Assembly: GCF_002078875.1 (NCBI RefSeq)
Contig: NC_034412.1
Span: forward strand, 10,020,041 to 10,084,040
Direction: 5' to 3'
DNA from: Numida meleagris
Taxonomy: Eukaryota; Chordata; Aves; Galliformes; Numididae
DNA length: 64,000 nucleotides
Shown here: in pieces, positions 1 through 12,562 of the stretch
Layout: the number at the start of each line of letters is the position of its first letter
Numbering within the stretch: position 1 is the stretch's first letter
The notes under the pieces: model-generated
Databases searched by the model: none
What the model was told of the DNA's origin: nothing
The model's input: the letters and a program-made list of their open reading frames with translations, nothing else
Program-made: the position numbers and the translations under genes

Positions 1-2903
1 AAGCTTCCAAATTTCCCTTCTCTCTCTACCTTATCCTTTGCAGGAAGGATGTTCTGACTTCGCTGTATCTCTTTCACTTGCCAGCTTAGCAGGTGAGAAT
101 CTGTCAGGACGTGGGGTCATGGGTGGCAGCTCACAGCTTCCCCAATTGGCTTTAGCCTCGATTAAGGTGAAGAGGATGTCTGTCAGAGGTGGCTTGCTGT
201 CACCTATCAGCAGGAACTCCCCTGGGAATGTGAACACCAGCCTTGGTGGCTGCTGCCTTCATTTTAGGATGCTTGTCTGTCCACCTCCTAATACTGTTGC
301 TCAGCCTTCTCCTTTCTGCCCTCTTGGCAATAAAAACATGGCCAAGAGCAACATATAATGCTGCTCAACTTGTGAGCTTCAGTGCTCAACCCTGACACCC
401 CAGCTTGTACTTGCAATACTTGCAATCCCCAAGTGATCTGTCCTCTAAGGGTGAGATGCTTCAGCCTTTGTACTTTCCATCCTTAAAAATATATATATTC
501 GACTCTGTTTGACAGAGATCTCAGAGGCTTTCTCTGAAACTCTGTTATTGTTTTCACTGTTGTTTTGACCTCTTTTTCTTTGCCCCCAGAAGAGCTCACT
601 CAGCATCAAAAGGGCAAAGCTGTGTGGGGCACACAGGCTCTGAGCAGCACAGGAGCTGCATGGAGAGGGGAAGGGCAGCAGGATGGCTGTGGTAGAGCAC
701 ACATGGCTACTGCCCTCAATTAGCCCATGTGGCAGTCACATTTGAAATGAAAGCACAGCAGGTCTCTGAAGAGTTCCCTTGTGGGTCTCACTGAACTTAT
801 AAGCTGGGACCACAGTATAACTTAATTTCCTGAAATGTCAAGTGGTTCATACTGGCTGCCTGCTCTATTAGTGTTTTTCTTATGAACGTATTGTACTCCC
901 ATTTCCTGCAAAAAATTTCTATCAGTGCTTGATGATTGCTTAATAAGAGAAATCAGTGAGGACAGGGAAAGTTCACTTCCCGCAGATGAATATAATGACT
1001 ATTAGGTTTTATTTTTTTTCCTGGGTTGCCAGAGGGGATTTTTGGTTGTGGCTTCATTTATTTGTATTTCTATCCATAAGGATGAGAACATCGATCTGAA
1101 GCTGTGCCCTGCAAGTGCTGAGCCCTTCGGTGAGCTGTAGGAGGCCCTCAGCACCCATCAACCTCACACAAGAAGGAAAGGGCAGAGTTTCCTAAGTGAA
1201 ACAGCTGAGAAGAGGTATCTTAAATTTGGGCAGGTAGCAGTATTAAGAGTGTGGCTGTCAGTCTCGTGTTTTTGTGACCTGGCTTGTGACAGCCTGCATT
1301 TTCCCCTTGTTTTTGCTTGTACCATTGTAGTGTGGGTACAGTTTCTTGTGAAGGTGACTGAAAGGCTCAGAAACAAGTCCGAAAGATCCCAAATGGATTT
1401 GTTGTTATTTTTTAATCTTAGTTTCAAGACAAGTGCCACTATCATTTCTTAGGTATGATTTCTGAGTCCAGTTGATTGTTTTATTCAAGATCAGTCTTCT
1501 GTCATTCTTATGTGAGATAATACTCTTTTAGATGCTGGGTTTGTAGGGAAGCTGGTGGGAGAGGGGAGAGAAAGCCTTTTCTTTAAGACAGCTTTTATAG
1601 CTCTATTTCTAATGCTCCTTTCTAGAGCCTTCCTGCTTGAAAGTGCTGTGCAAGCCATTAGTTACCTGTGCAGCTTCAGTAAATGGATAAGTAAATGAAA
1701 CTCCTTGCCATCTGAAAGGCTTTTGAACACCTCCTGAAACCTTGGTACTCAGTCAGCACTGTGTCTCTTGGGAATTGTTCTTGGATCCAACTTAATACAG
1801 TGAGCAGAGAGCCACCGAGAACCACCCAACGGGAAGTACTTGGCAGAGAGACTGACTGACATTTAGGCTGTCTGAACACGGGCCTGAAAGTAAAATGTCA
1901 TCTTGTGGCTGTTTGCTTTCTGAGTGCTTGGGTGATCTGAGTCCTTTCTTCTTCACCTTCTCCTCCCAGCATGGCTGTCTGCTGGGTTCCTCACATCTAT
2001 GGGAGGGAAGAGCTATTGAGTGGTTATAGCTAAAAGCCTCGCCTGTCTAAGGAAATGTGAGCAACGTTTTGAAGGTAATGTAATTTTGATGGCATTCCCT
2101 ATGTTGTAGAACCTAGGGGCCAATAAGAGAGAAATTGATCAAGTGAAAATAGAAAAAATCGTAATGAGCATTTTAATACGAAGAAGATAGTCAGCCTTGG
2201 TCTAAAGCTGAGCTGTACATCAGCCTTCTGGAGAAGGAGCAAAATATATCTTGTCATCATGCTATAGGCATAAGCATATTCCTTAGTTCAGCTCCTCAGT
2301 GCATTACATACCCACAGGTGAGAGTAATTGTCTAGTTATGCAGTCATGAATTGGTACCCTAAGTATTGGTGTGTATTAAGACATGGGAGTAGACTAACCT
2401 TGATGAAGGCTAGTGCTGGTTGCAGAGAATAGATTCATTAACTTTTTGTTTCTGTTGTGTCCTTGAGTCATCACTTTCTGTGGATGTGTGCATGGTGCAT
2501 TAATGCATGATCACATTCTGCAGGAGGCCATTGGAGATGATTAAAAAATATCCTATTTGCTTGCTTTTAAGGAGTATTACTACAAGCTGGTGCCAATAGT
2601 ATGGCAAAGCATATACAAGGTGTTATGAAATGAAAGAATAAAAATCAGTCTTGAGGTACAACCATGTGCAACTGCTGTGCCCTTTGCAGTTGCTCTCTGA
2701 CCTTTCAGGGCCTCCTTGACCAAAAGGAGAGACCCAGTTCACCGTCCTATGGGACAGAGCTGGAGTTTCATACTGAGCCAGTGTGAAGGCAATGGGGTGT
2801 AAATCCAGGCAATTCCTCACTCATAGGGACATTGCTTTACATTAATTTTACCACTCTTGCTACCCAATTTTCTGCTAAATCCTTAAGAAAGATGACCTGA
2901 ACT
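1..2903. other. Unique non-coding sequence, nothing assigned
   Basis: I see no gene, RNA or clear repeat here. Short open frames of up to about 106 codons occur on both strands, but none resembles a known protein and none has a convincing pair of splice sites. Short simple-sequence patches occur, for example an (AT)n stretch near 487-500. The composition is ordinary for vertebrate intergenic or intronic DNA. Confidence 0.6.
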
Positions 2904-2968
2904 GAGGAGAGGGAGGACTTTTGCACTCTTCTCTTGATAAAGAGAGGAGAGGGAGGACTTTTGCACTC
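2904..2968. repeat. Short local tandem duplication, 40-bp period
   Basis: A 25-base string beginning GAGGAGAGGGAGGACTTTTG occurs at 2904-2928 and is repeated without mismatch at 2944-2968, an offset of 40 bases. The intervening 15 bases are pyrimidine-rich, then AT-rich. Identity of the two copies suggests a recent local duplication. It has no coding sense and I see no third copy. Confidence 0.9.
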
Positions 2969-5650
2969 CTCTTCTGGGGGGTCTAGGCCCACCTGTATCC
3001 TCTGATCCCACAAGGGCTGGAAGCAGCTCTGGGGTGCTGTGGGGGCACTAGCCAGCTGGGGTCACTCAAGAGCACTGCAAGAGGCTCCCTGTCTCCTCGC
3101 CCCAAGGGGCTGAGGTATTTAGACAGCTGCCTCACTATGAATGGGACTCCCTGGCAGAAGAATTAAGCAAAGATTAAAATCAGTTTTAGCTGTTAAATGT
3201 GTGCTCTGCACAGCATTTAGCAACTAAGAGGCTAATTATCTTTGAACTTATGCACGTGGTTTAAGATGCAATCCACACCAGTTGATATTTTTCTGTTGTC
3301 TAAAAGGAATTGAAAATGAAGATAAAAAAAAGAGATGCTGGTGCCGGTAAAGGCACAACTTTTTGAGTAGGCTGGAGATGGTGCCCAGTCTGGGTGCCTA
3401 CAGAAGGAGAACGGGTTGAAAAATCATTTTAATAACACTTGTTGTTTCGACTCTACTATTTAAAAGGAGTTCAAGCTCTTTACGGAAACACAAATGTGCA
3501 TGAAGGTAGGAAGATGAGATTGCTCTGAAAGAAAGCCAAGCTTGTACCTGGGGGAAAACTTGCTGTGAATGTTAATGTTCGCTGTGCGCAGAGAGTGAAA
3601 TCTGGGAGGTGGAGAGTGCTGTAAAACCTACATAGGACAGTGCAGAGTGAATCAGATTGAATTTTTAAAAGTTCTGCAGAAAAACAAGGAATAATTCAGT
3701 GCTAAGCTGCAATACTGCAGCGAGGGGTTTGGTACCCATGTGGCAGGCTGGGGCTTTGGGAGCTGCCCCAAGCTGGAGATACCCATGTGGTGAAGACATT
3801 GACAGTGGGAGGAGGTAACGCTGTAATGAGCATGTTGGTGCCATTTGAAAACCCTTTAGGGAAGCAAGTAAGCACTGCCAAATGGTGATCAAAAATCCTG
3901 AATCTTCTCATCCAGCACAAGCCAAATCATGACATAAGATAAACTTTTTTCAAACTTTTTTTCCCCTCCTTTTTTTTTATGAGTCAATGTTTCTAGCTTT
4001 TAGATTACCCTTAAATTACAGTTCAGACTTAATTCTTAGCTATGAAGTGTACAATTAGTACAGAAGTAGCACCAGGAATCAAAACATGGAGTTACTGAGG
4101 GAGGGCAGGTCAGAAGTCTTGCCATCCAACCCACTTCTGAAGACAAGTGCTTGTGTGGACTTTTGCATGGTTGAAGATGTCCATCCTGCTCCCCTTAACC
4201 AGCTCTCACCTTGGCTAAACACTGCAGTTCATGTGATTGCTGGAGCTCGTGTTTCCCAGCCTTCTGCTCCCTCCTGTTGCCTTTTTTCTCTGGACTCTCC
4301 AGTCCACATCCCTCCTGAGGTGTGAATTTGATTCTAGAGGCAACACACCTGCCAAGGCCTTACCTGTGGTGAGCAAGGAGGGAGGATTCCCTACATATGT
4401 CTTCAGCTGAAACTGCTGTTTGTACATTTCTGTGTGACTTCTGCCTCATTGGCTGTGCCAGTGTGATTGATGCTCAGTTCATGAGCTGCTGACATCTTTG
4501 AATCTGTTATCCTGTGTTTGTGCAGTTGACTACTACTGTACAAGTGTAGTATCTTGCGTGGATTTTTACTAAATTACCCTTTCCCCCCATACAATTCTTT
4601 CAGACAAACAAGATCATTTTGATTTCTGGCCCTCTGCTCAATATAAGGTCAGCCCTTTCAAACTTTCTTGCATGCAGAACTAGTATACATGTTCACTGTT
4701 TTTTCATTTGATCTCTTGTTAAGCTTTTGAATGGAGCTCTTTCTCAGGTATTAGACTGTCAAGCAGAACACCCAAGATGATGAGATATGAAATGGTTATC
4801 AGACATACCAGTTCAGGTATGCTTCAGGCAGCAATATTTTTGCCCTAACTAAGGAGACAATAGCTATTTTTCTTCCTTTCGTTCTATGTTTCATGGTTCC
4901 CTTGGTGTTGCAAAGTACCTTTCACAGACTTCTGCAGCTTGTGTCAACTTCTGTTCTGTCACATGGAAGATATGGATGAGTACAGTTACTTCTTTAAGAA
5001 GGGATGAAGGTTTCTGCACTGAGGTCCGAGAACTGATGCTATGAGAAGATCAGATCCAAGAAAAAAAATCAAGAACAACTTTGCTTTGTCTTGAGCAGGT
5101 GTTGGACCAAGCTTGAATTACAAGACAATAAGACTTTATGACTTCTGAAGTGTAAGGTATGGATTATGCACTGAGAAACCCATTAAGGGCAGCAACGTGC
5201 TTTAACAATAGAAGGATCTTTAACTCAGGCAGCTTTGATTGTAAGATATCAAGGGAAAAACAATTTCTTTTAGTAATTTAACAATGCAAATAGGTTCTGA
5301 AGTGATGATGGGAAGATGAATATGCTACTCGGAGTGGAGCTGAGCAGCAGCAAAGTGTTGGTGTGGCAGGGTTCACAAAAGGCAGCCTTTGAATGACAAG
5401 CACCAGCTTGGGCAAGAGGTTTTCACTGGGTGGCAGCCAGGAGAGGTTAGAGAACTCTGTGCAGTGCATGTTCCACTGTTCTGTTCTTATTTCCATGGCT
5501 CTGCTGGTTACCTACCACCTTGGAGAGGTGCTGCAGGCACTTTCTAATGAGCTTATGTCATTGGTCAGAGATCCTTGCATATGTAAAATTTGGGAGAGAT
5601 CTGTACCATCCCTGCACAACTGATGTTTGTAGATGATGGGTGAGGCAGTG
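2969..5650. other. Unique non-coding sequence, nothing assigned
   Basis: No gene or repeat family is recognised. There are poly-T patches near 3953-3980 and small open frames on both strands (longest about 79 codons) without homology that I can see. Confidence 0.6.
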
Positions 5651-5860
5651 ATGTCCCAGAGAGCTACGGTGCCTTGGGCTATGATCTCATAAATTAAGCA
5701 GGGTTGGGCCTGTTTGGTTTTGGATGGGAGACTTTAGAAGGAAAAGTTGATTGCTACAGTCAGTTTGACTTGGTAATTCAGAAGGTGGTGCTCTTCTCCC
5801 TAGATAGCATAGGCTGAAATGCCAGAATGATTAGGCTTACCACAGCTCCTAACCTTTTGG
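5650..5860 (+). repeat. Ancient SINE with a 5S rRNA-derived head
   Basis: The stretch around 5664-5733 aligns by eye to the internal promoter half of vertebrate 5S rRNA. Visible words include ATGATCTCATAAATTAAGC, then AGGGTTGGGCCTG, then TTGGATGGGAGAC (5S rRNA: CTGATCTCGGAAGCTAAGC, AGGGTCGGGCCTG, TTGGATGGGAGAC). The sequence then departs from 5S rRNA into an unrelated tail (AGAAGGTGGTGCTCTTCTCC near 5780-5800). That is what a 5S-headed SINE would show, such as the amniote AmnSINE1/Deu group, rather than a plain 5S pseudogene. The copy is degenerate and cannot be a functional 5S gene. The exact subfamily and the 3' boundary are not certain. It could instead be a 5S pseudogene with unrelated flanking DNA. 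Confidence 0.72.
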
Positions 5861-8800
5861 AAGAAATGTAAAACCAACATCCTCACCTCTTGAAAGTGAG
5901 CATCACGGGGCTCCAGCTATTACCCCCAAGTCCCAACCAAATTCCATCCCAAGGCAACCACACCCTGCAGATGGAGATCCACCCTGCCCTTGCAGGAGGA
6001 TGCAGAAAGCTTTGCTTTCACTGCTCAGTCACATTGTACCTCCAGCTGAACCACAGCAGAACACGATACAGACAGCAGCAGCATCTCTTGATCAGGCTGC
6101 AGATGCCTGTTCAATTAACTTGTGCAAGACCCCTTGGTGGAAAGGGACCATTCAAATGGGAGGTGTTTTCCTACCAGTAGGGATGTTGGAAGCCTTGGGG
6201 GGCCTGGTTTGAGCAATAGCTTCATTGTGCTTTGTGCAACACAGTGACTGGAGCCTCCCTCTGCCATCTTAGAGGAACAGAAAACATTTGCTTAGCTGTT
6301 TTGTACACTTCATGTGTCACTGTGGCTACTTGGGCCAAATTCTAGAGTGATGCAAGCTATTTAGTAGCCTGTAGGTGTAAAGTGCAGCAGTTTTCTGTGC
6401 TGAGTGGGTGGTAAGGTAGGGTTGCAGAAGGAAAAGCAGCCAAGAGGATGGCATTAGATAAAATGCTCTCTGTAAGGAGGGTTGCTGGGAAGGGAGCTCT
6501 GGAAACTTTGGCCATGTCTAAAGCCAGATTTGCTCTGTATTTGTTTATTTTCTAAACCGTGAAAGCACTTGTGTGCATTCTTCTCTTTTGCTTTAGCTTA
6601 AACCTTTCTTAATCCTGTTAGCTGAACTAAACCTCCCTGAACTCCAACTAAGTGTCTTGCACGAGAGTTTGTGTCCACTAAATGAAATCTGCATGAAATC
6701 ACCCAGAGCTGAAGGGGATCCCTTGTGTGGGTAAGAACAACCTGGCAGCGATGCCTTCCTTCCAGCATCCTCATTTTTCCCTGCCTTTCTGCCCCTGCCC
6801 ACATCTCCTGCCAGGGGAATGGCAGCAGCTCGGATGGGGAGAGATCACTGCAGGAAAATATGCAAACTCCCCCCTCCACCATCAGTGACTGTGCGGGAAA
6901 AGAGATAAGTGAACTGAAGCCAGGCTTTCAGTTTAAGGTCCTTCTAGTCAAGAAAGACTCACTGTGTGTCAGCAAGACCAAGTCCCTGACCTGGTGAGAT
7001 GTACAAGCAGGGAGTGCTTGCAATGCCAGCCCTGGCCGATCTCCACTGCCCTGGCAGAGCGCAGTGGGAGAGGCATGCAGCTGGGCTCAGCTCTGGCTTT
7101 TGCTTATTCTTCACCATGCATGTCCTGTCTTGACAGTATTTATGCAAATTTTTAACTAGGGGAAAAAGCTGTCATGTAAAACCAAAATTTCATCTGAAGG
7201 CCAAATATGTAGGTTGGTTGGCTTCTGTGTTTTCTTTTTTTTTTTTTCAATTAAAAATAAAGTAACCTATAAAATGATGATCTAGTTTAATATCCTCATT
7301 ATGTGTTCCAGGCAGTATCTGAGTCATGCCATTTGCTCTGTGCTTTGTACCCCTGCAGGGAATGTAAAAGATCCATTTTCAGAACGTTTCTTGGTCCACC
7401 TCAAACAGATATGTCAGGTGAGAGCGCCGGGGTACAGGGCTGCAGGTAGCACGAGTGAATTCCCTCCAGCCAAAGTTGCTGCTGGTAGAAACAGGACCCA
7501 CAGGTCACTGTTTCAGGTGACTGGTTCTGTGGTCTTGTCCTTTCAAACTGCATAATCCATTGGAGTGGAAACACACTTGAAGTCCTAAGCTCTACGTCCA
7601 CTGCAGGATGTCTTGTCCTTTTTAGTTTTGGTTAGTGGAGCCCCACTCTATACAACTCCTGACTGGAGCTGAGATCCATAACCCTTAGTTGCCATAGAAA
7701 AATGTTCATGATGAGCTACAGAAGGAGCTGCTGGAGGAAGTCCCTTCTCCGGCGCTGGCAGACCTACCTGCTGCCTGTTTTCAGGTCCTGATCAGCCACT
7801 TCACATCAGCATGGCTATTTCTCATGCAGGCAGGGGGCGGGGGTCTTCTGGCTTTCCCAGACCATTTCGACTGGGTATTTTTGCAGAGATAATTAGCAAG
7901 ATGCTTGCTGTTTAATGCCAGCTGTGATAATGGGTTTTGTGACGCAGATTTTTGTTCACTGAGAGGCAGAGTAAATCAGACTTGCCTTCTGGGATTTGCA
8001 TACCACAACAGTCCAGAGATCATAATTACAAACAATTATTTTCCTGAGGACTCAAGGTCATCCTTAAGGTACATCAACTTAATTCTTTACCTCCAATCAA
8101 CTTGTAGACCCTGTTATAAGGGTCCAAGGTGCCAAACCTACTTTTCACTTGACTAAGAGCATGCATACAGAAGGTTTTGGATGGGTTTTTGGATGCTCAG
8201 CAAATACACAAGTGTCTTAATCCATAGGAAAGCATTTGTGAGCCTAACCCTTTTCTTCCACTCCAGGACTATGGAAAACAAGGCTGAATGTTACCTCCAC
8301 TTTCAAGCACCTTGTACCCAATAGGAAGGGGCTAGAAAAAGGAGAGCTCTCCTTAGGTTTTTAGACCACCACCCACTAAGTCTCCACCCCTTTCCCAGTG
8401 CCATCAACTCCAGGGCCTTGGCAGGTCTCAGCCTTTTTTCCACTAGAAGTGCAGTTTTTACCTTGGGCTGTGTCTAAATTTCCTTGGCATGGAGATAGGG
8501 ATGATGTTCCCTTACCACCACTCCTGGGAATGTAGGAGCATATAGTTATTGCTTTTTGGATATGCTGTACAGATACACTTGGAAATCATTTTTTTCCCAT
8601 TCTTTCAAGATACATGGCTCTAGTTAATGCACTTAGACAGGGGTCTGCAGTCTCTGATGTTTACCTGCTCAGAGGGATGACAGCCTGCAGTACGTAAGTC
8701 TACACTGCCAGACATCTCATCACCCCAGCCCATTTTCATGTCCAACATTGGGATGAGCCCATTGAGAAGACCTGCAGGACTGGTCCCATCAGGCAGTGGC

Positions 8801-9340
8801 ACTGTGCCCAGCTTGGCTTCCCTGTACCCCTTACAGTCCTCCCATGTGATCCCAGACCTGCTGGACATCCCCTCCCACCTCTCCCTTCAGCAAGGCATGC
8901 AGCAGAGCTCATCAGCGTCAAGCTGTAAAACATTGCCTTTGTGGGCTGCAACACAGCTCTCAAATTATTTTAGGTGTGCTGACTTCAAGAACATATGCGC
9001 AAGCAGCTATTATGTCTTATGGCCACAAGGCCAAGTGCTGCTCATTATGGGCATGGCCAGTCTGCTGTAGAGCCAAGCTAGCCTGGGGTGGTGTTGGCAT
9101 GAGATGTTTTGTGCTACCTGGCCTGGGAGGCTGGAGCAGCTCCCGAGGGTGGATGTTATTAGTGATATAGACACAACTTTTAGCTACTAACTAGTGAAAT
9201 TACTTTCCTGTGTGCAGGGGTATAGCTGCATTAGAAATGGCAGCTTCCAGCCCTGCTGCCGACTTAGATGAGGCTGTTACAGTGTTATCTCGAATGTTGT
9301 CATTTTCCTTTCCTTTTTTTTTTTTTCCACTTCCTCTCCA
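5861..9340. other. Unique non-coding sequence, nothing assigned
   Basis: No gene is recognised. A homopolymer T run lies at about 7235-7249. Several overlapping short open frames between 5.9 and 9.1 kb (up to 110 codons at 8738-9070) are on both strands and look like chance frames. A strong polypyrimidine tract ends this segment at 9300-9341. Confidence 0.55.
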
Positions 9341-9341
9341 G

Positions 9342-9404
9342 ATCTGTATAGATGCACACGCAGATGAAAAAAATTGTCTTCTGGAAGCCTGGATGTTTTC
9401 CTGA
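9342..9404 (+). other. Possible terminal exon after a strong splice acceptor
   Basis: A long polypyrimidine tract (9296-9339, nearly uninterrupted T/C) ends in CAG at 9339-9341, a textbook-strength splice acceptor. The downstream frame is open for about 20 codons (beginning ICIDAHADEKNC) and then stops at 9402-9404. An ATTAAA variant polyadenylation hexamer lies about 115 bases further on, near 9520. These would fit a small 3' terminal exon. The peptide is not one I recognise, and an isolated polypyrimidine tract with AG is common in introns, so confidence is low. Confidence 0.15.
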
Positions 9405-12382
9405 AGCATTTAATAGCACCGAGGATGTGAAATACTGTACCGAGTCCTTTGGGAAACCTACAATTAGTGGAATGAAAATACCTTCTGTAAATGATTGAGC
9501 TCCTGAAACAGTGTGAGCAATTAAAATGCTATACAGGACAGAGTTGAAAATCCTTACAGGATTATCACAGCGAGGCATTGTTTAAAAGGATGTCCTTGGG
9601 CTGGGCAGTAGCAGTGGCATTGCTTGCAGGCATTGCTCAGAGTTCTTGTGTGAGTGGGAGGTTGCAGACATGGTGTGCAGTACCTGCTTAGTCTCATGTT
9701 TTCTTCCATTTATACTCTCACTGTTCCAGCGGAGAGAAACACTTCATAGTGTATTTATTTCATTCCATGAGGACTGCAGATAGTTTAATCGTGGTGTGTT
9801 TTTCTGTTTTGTTTGCTTGTTTGTTTGTTTGTTTTTCCAGCCAGGCCATAATGATGCTGGGTTGGTAGAGCAGGTTGCTAGCAGGGGGATACCTCTGGGA
9901 AGGTATTTTCTGCACATCTGCTTGTATAGTGGTCTTACCTCATGCATGTGAGCATCCAGAGAAAGAAGTTAAGGAGCTTCCACAGACCTTGTTAAGCACT
10001 TAACATCTAGTTCCAATTTCTATGGATATTCTAGGTTCTGAAGGTGCACACAGAGCTTTCTTAATGCCTCAGATGGTTGAATACCCAACTGCCAGGATCC
10101 TTTGAAATTCCCACTAGGGGTCTATCTCCTGTGCAATGGTGGAGGCTGCAAGATCTTTATGAACTATAACCAAGTGGTCAGGATTGAAAAGGAAAGCGAC
10201 AGATTACGTAAGTGAGCATTAATTAATTTGCTTTTGGGAAGATACATAAAACTCAGCATTGTTTGGAACCATGAATGAAACTTTTATTGTGAAACGTGTT
10301 TTGGAGTAAGGTTACATGCCTCCTTGGAGGAAAGCAAAGCCAGACAAATGCTTTTGCTGCACTGATATTGTTACAAGCACAGTCAGTAGATGTCAGTATC
10401 CTTTCTGATCAGAGGTGGCATTAGTGAGCTGATAGGTGTGGTTTGGAGGAGGGATGTGAAAGCACCAGGCTTTGTCCACAGCAGGCTGGAATAAATTTGA
10501 GTTGAATAGCACTACGGGGAAGACAAGAATGAGAGAAAGCGAAGAAGAATGGGGGAAAAAAAAAGGTCTGGGTAGTGAGAATTGGTAGGAAGGTACATGT
10601 GAGTGGGCCAGACCTGAGTCAGGCACATGGGCAGGGGGAAGCTGACTTGGGTCTGAAATGGGTTAAAAAAGGATGCATGGCGAGGGGGTAGTAAAGGGAG
10701 GGCAGCTGAAGGCTGGAAAGATGGAGGCTGAGTACAGCACATGAAGGGAGCTGTGAGATGGCAAGCAGGCCTTTGCTTTTCCAGACACAGTTGATTTTGA
10801 CTACCTATTATGTCTCTCTATCTTTCTGTAAGGAAGGTTTCCAAAAGCATGAATAATACCTTATTGGGTAGATGGTAAAGCCCCTCCTTTTTATCCTGTG
10901 TTAATTCATGCTTCCTCTGCTTTGGTGGCTGCCTTGTACATCATGCTGTTAAAAGTGCAATTATCATTCTTCCTGGTTTTGCGGTATTAAGGGCGTATCC
11001 TCTCACAGCATCTCCTGGAGGCTTATTACTCAAGAGAGAGGAGCTGTGCACCGGGAGCCAAATTAAACTGAGCAAAGAAGAGGTTGTTTCCACTGCAGGG
11101 ATGGAACAGATCATTTTGCTCAAGACCAGGTCAGGAACGGGTAGTGGGGAGAGAATGTAGCTGGAAGCCTGTGATGCAGGGATTTTGTGCAATGAAGATG
11201 GGAGACACAAGCCTGTAATTTTTTTGTGTCTTAGCCTGACTCTGTCCCTTTTGTGAGTTGCTGAGCATCTCCTGCTTGACAGTGGTGTGTTGTCATAAAC
11301 AGACTTTAATGCTAGGAGGTGTAACTGTGAACCTCCTCTCTGGTCTTCTACTGGATGTTGAGTTTTTCTTAGAGAGCTATCCATAGCCAGCTTAAAAGAT
11401 CTCCACATGATGGAAAATGCGGCTACATCCCTGGAAGAACCACCTTCTCCATTTCTCTTTTAGAAAGTACTTCTTTTCAGCATAAATTTGTCTAGTTTGT
11501 ACTGGACTTCTACTATTGCATCACCACCATTTTCCCTCTGTTTGCTGGAAAATCTCTTTACACATCACTCAGGAGAGGCTCAAAGGGTGACCAGAGTCAC
11601 TACCTCCATTTGCCAGGCTCCCAACTGGGAGCCGAACTCCTCAGCTTTCTGAGCACCAGGCAGCAAACAGTTAAGGCAGCTGAGCCGCAGGCCCAGAACA
11701 TTTTGCTAGGGAGCCAGGTGAGCAAAGAACAGATAAAGGCAGCACCTGCCTATGGGTTTGGAACAGCCTGGGGCCATGGATAGAATGTAAATACACTCTG
11801 AAAATCTTATTGTCTGACTCTGTGCCAGCGTCTTCTGGGCTCTTGTCATGGAAAATATTTCGGCTGAGGTCATTCAGTCAGCAAAAAAACAGCATTTAAT
11901 ACCCTCCTAGGTGCCAACTTGCTTCTTTCTTTGTGTCGATAAATAAATAAAGTAGGGTAGCATTTCATGTTGCCAGGATGATCTTTGTTTTATTAGGAAG
12001 GGTTTAAAGGTCTTTTTTTCTCTTCTCTCTTTTTTTTCCTTCCTCTTTTTTAAATACAATGACTGTATGTTTTTGCTCCCTTTCTCTGTTTGCTCCTTCT
12101 GGCTCACACACACTCGCAGCCTTTAGAGTGAGAACTAATGTCTGCTTCTTGTAAATCTTTGCTGATGGCCCCAGGCTATGTTTTTAATTCCTTTATTCAG
12201 CTTTGAGATGAGTAGGAGAAAGGTGCAGCTTTTTGAGATGATGGAAGTTGCCATTTCCCTTCTTCAATTAGGTGCTTTGGCTGTTTTGGCTCTATCTCAG
12301 AACTTTTAATTGATCTGAAGGGGAAAAATGTTGAGGGGAGCAGAGGAAACTGGGAGGAAGAAAGTGGACCAATAACTGGATT
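9405..12382. other. Unique non-coding sequence with a TTTG microsatellite
   Basis: The segment contains a (GTTT)n microsatellite of about five to six units near 9808-9834. A 155-codon minus-strand frame at 10941-11408 is the longest nearby, but its translation is rich in Ser, Leu and Pro without recognisable motifs, and I treat it as chance. Nothing else is assigned. Confidence 0.6.
9808..9834. repeat. (GTTT)n microsatellite
   Basis: The sequence repeats TTTG/GTTT about six times between TTTGTTTGCTTG and TTTTTCCAG. It is a plain simple repeat that may be polymorphic. Confidence 0.85.
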
Positions 12383-12562
12383 ATCATAGAATTTTTTTAC
12401 TTGGAAGGGACCCTTAAAGGCCATCTGGTCCAACTCCCTGCAATGAACAGGGACACCTACAGCTCAGTCTGGTGCTCAGAGCCCTGTCCAGCCTGACCTT
12501 GAGTGTCTCCAGGGACGGGGGGGGCACCCACCACCCCCAGGCAACCTGTTCCAGTGCCTTAT
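12383..12562 (-). mobile_element. CR1 retrotransposon, truncated 3' end
   Basis: The segment begins ATCATAGAAT, the reverse complement of the CR1 terminal octamer region. It continues with words typical of the CR1 3' untranslated region read in reverse: GGAAGGGACCCTTAAAGGCC, ATCTGGTCCAACTCCCTGCA, CCTTGAGTGTCTCCAGGGA and CCTGTTCCAGTGCC. The match stops near 12562, so only about 180 bases of the 3' end are present, as expected from the strong 5' truncation of CR1 insertions. CR1 elements mobilise through their own reverse transcriptase; this copy is far too short to be active. A run of eight Gs lies inside it at about 12518. Confidence 0.93.

Noticed and set aside
1..6. AAGCTT (HindIII site) at the very start, as a possible clone end
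   Set aside because: A six-base site at a window edge can be chance; no vector sequence follows.
5664..5733. Functional 5S rRNA gene
   Set aside because: Too many substitutions in the control region, the 5' and 3' stem ends do not pair, and a SINE-like tail follows.
10941..11408. 155-codon minus-strand frame
   Set aside because: Low similarity to any protein pattern I know, Ser/Leu/Pro-rich, not flanked by promoter or splice signals.
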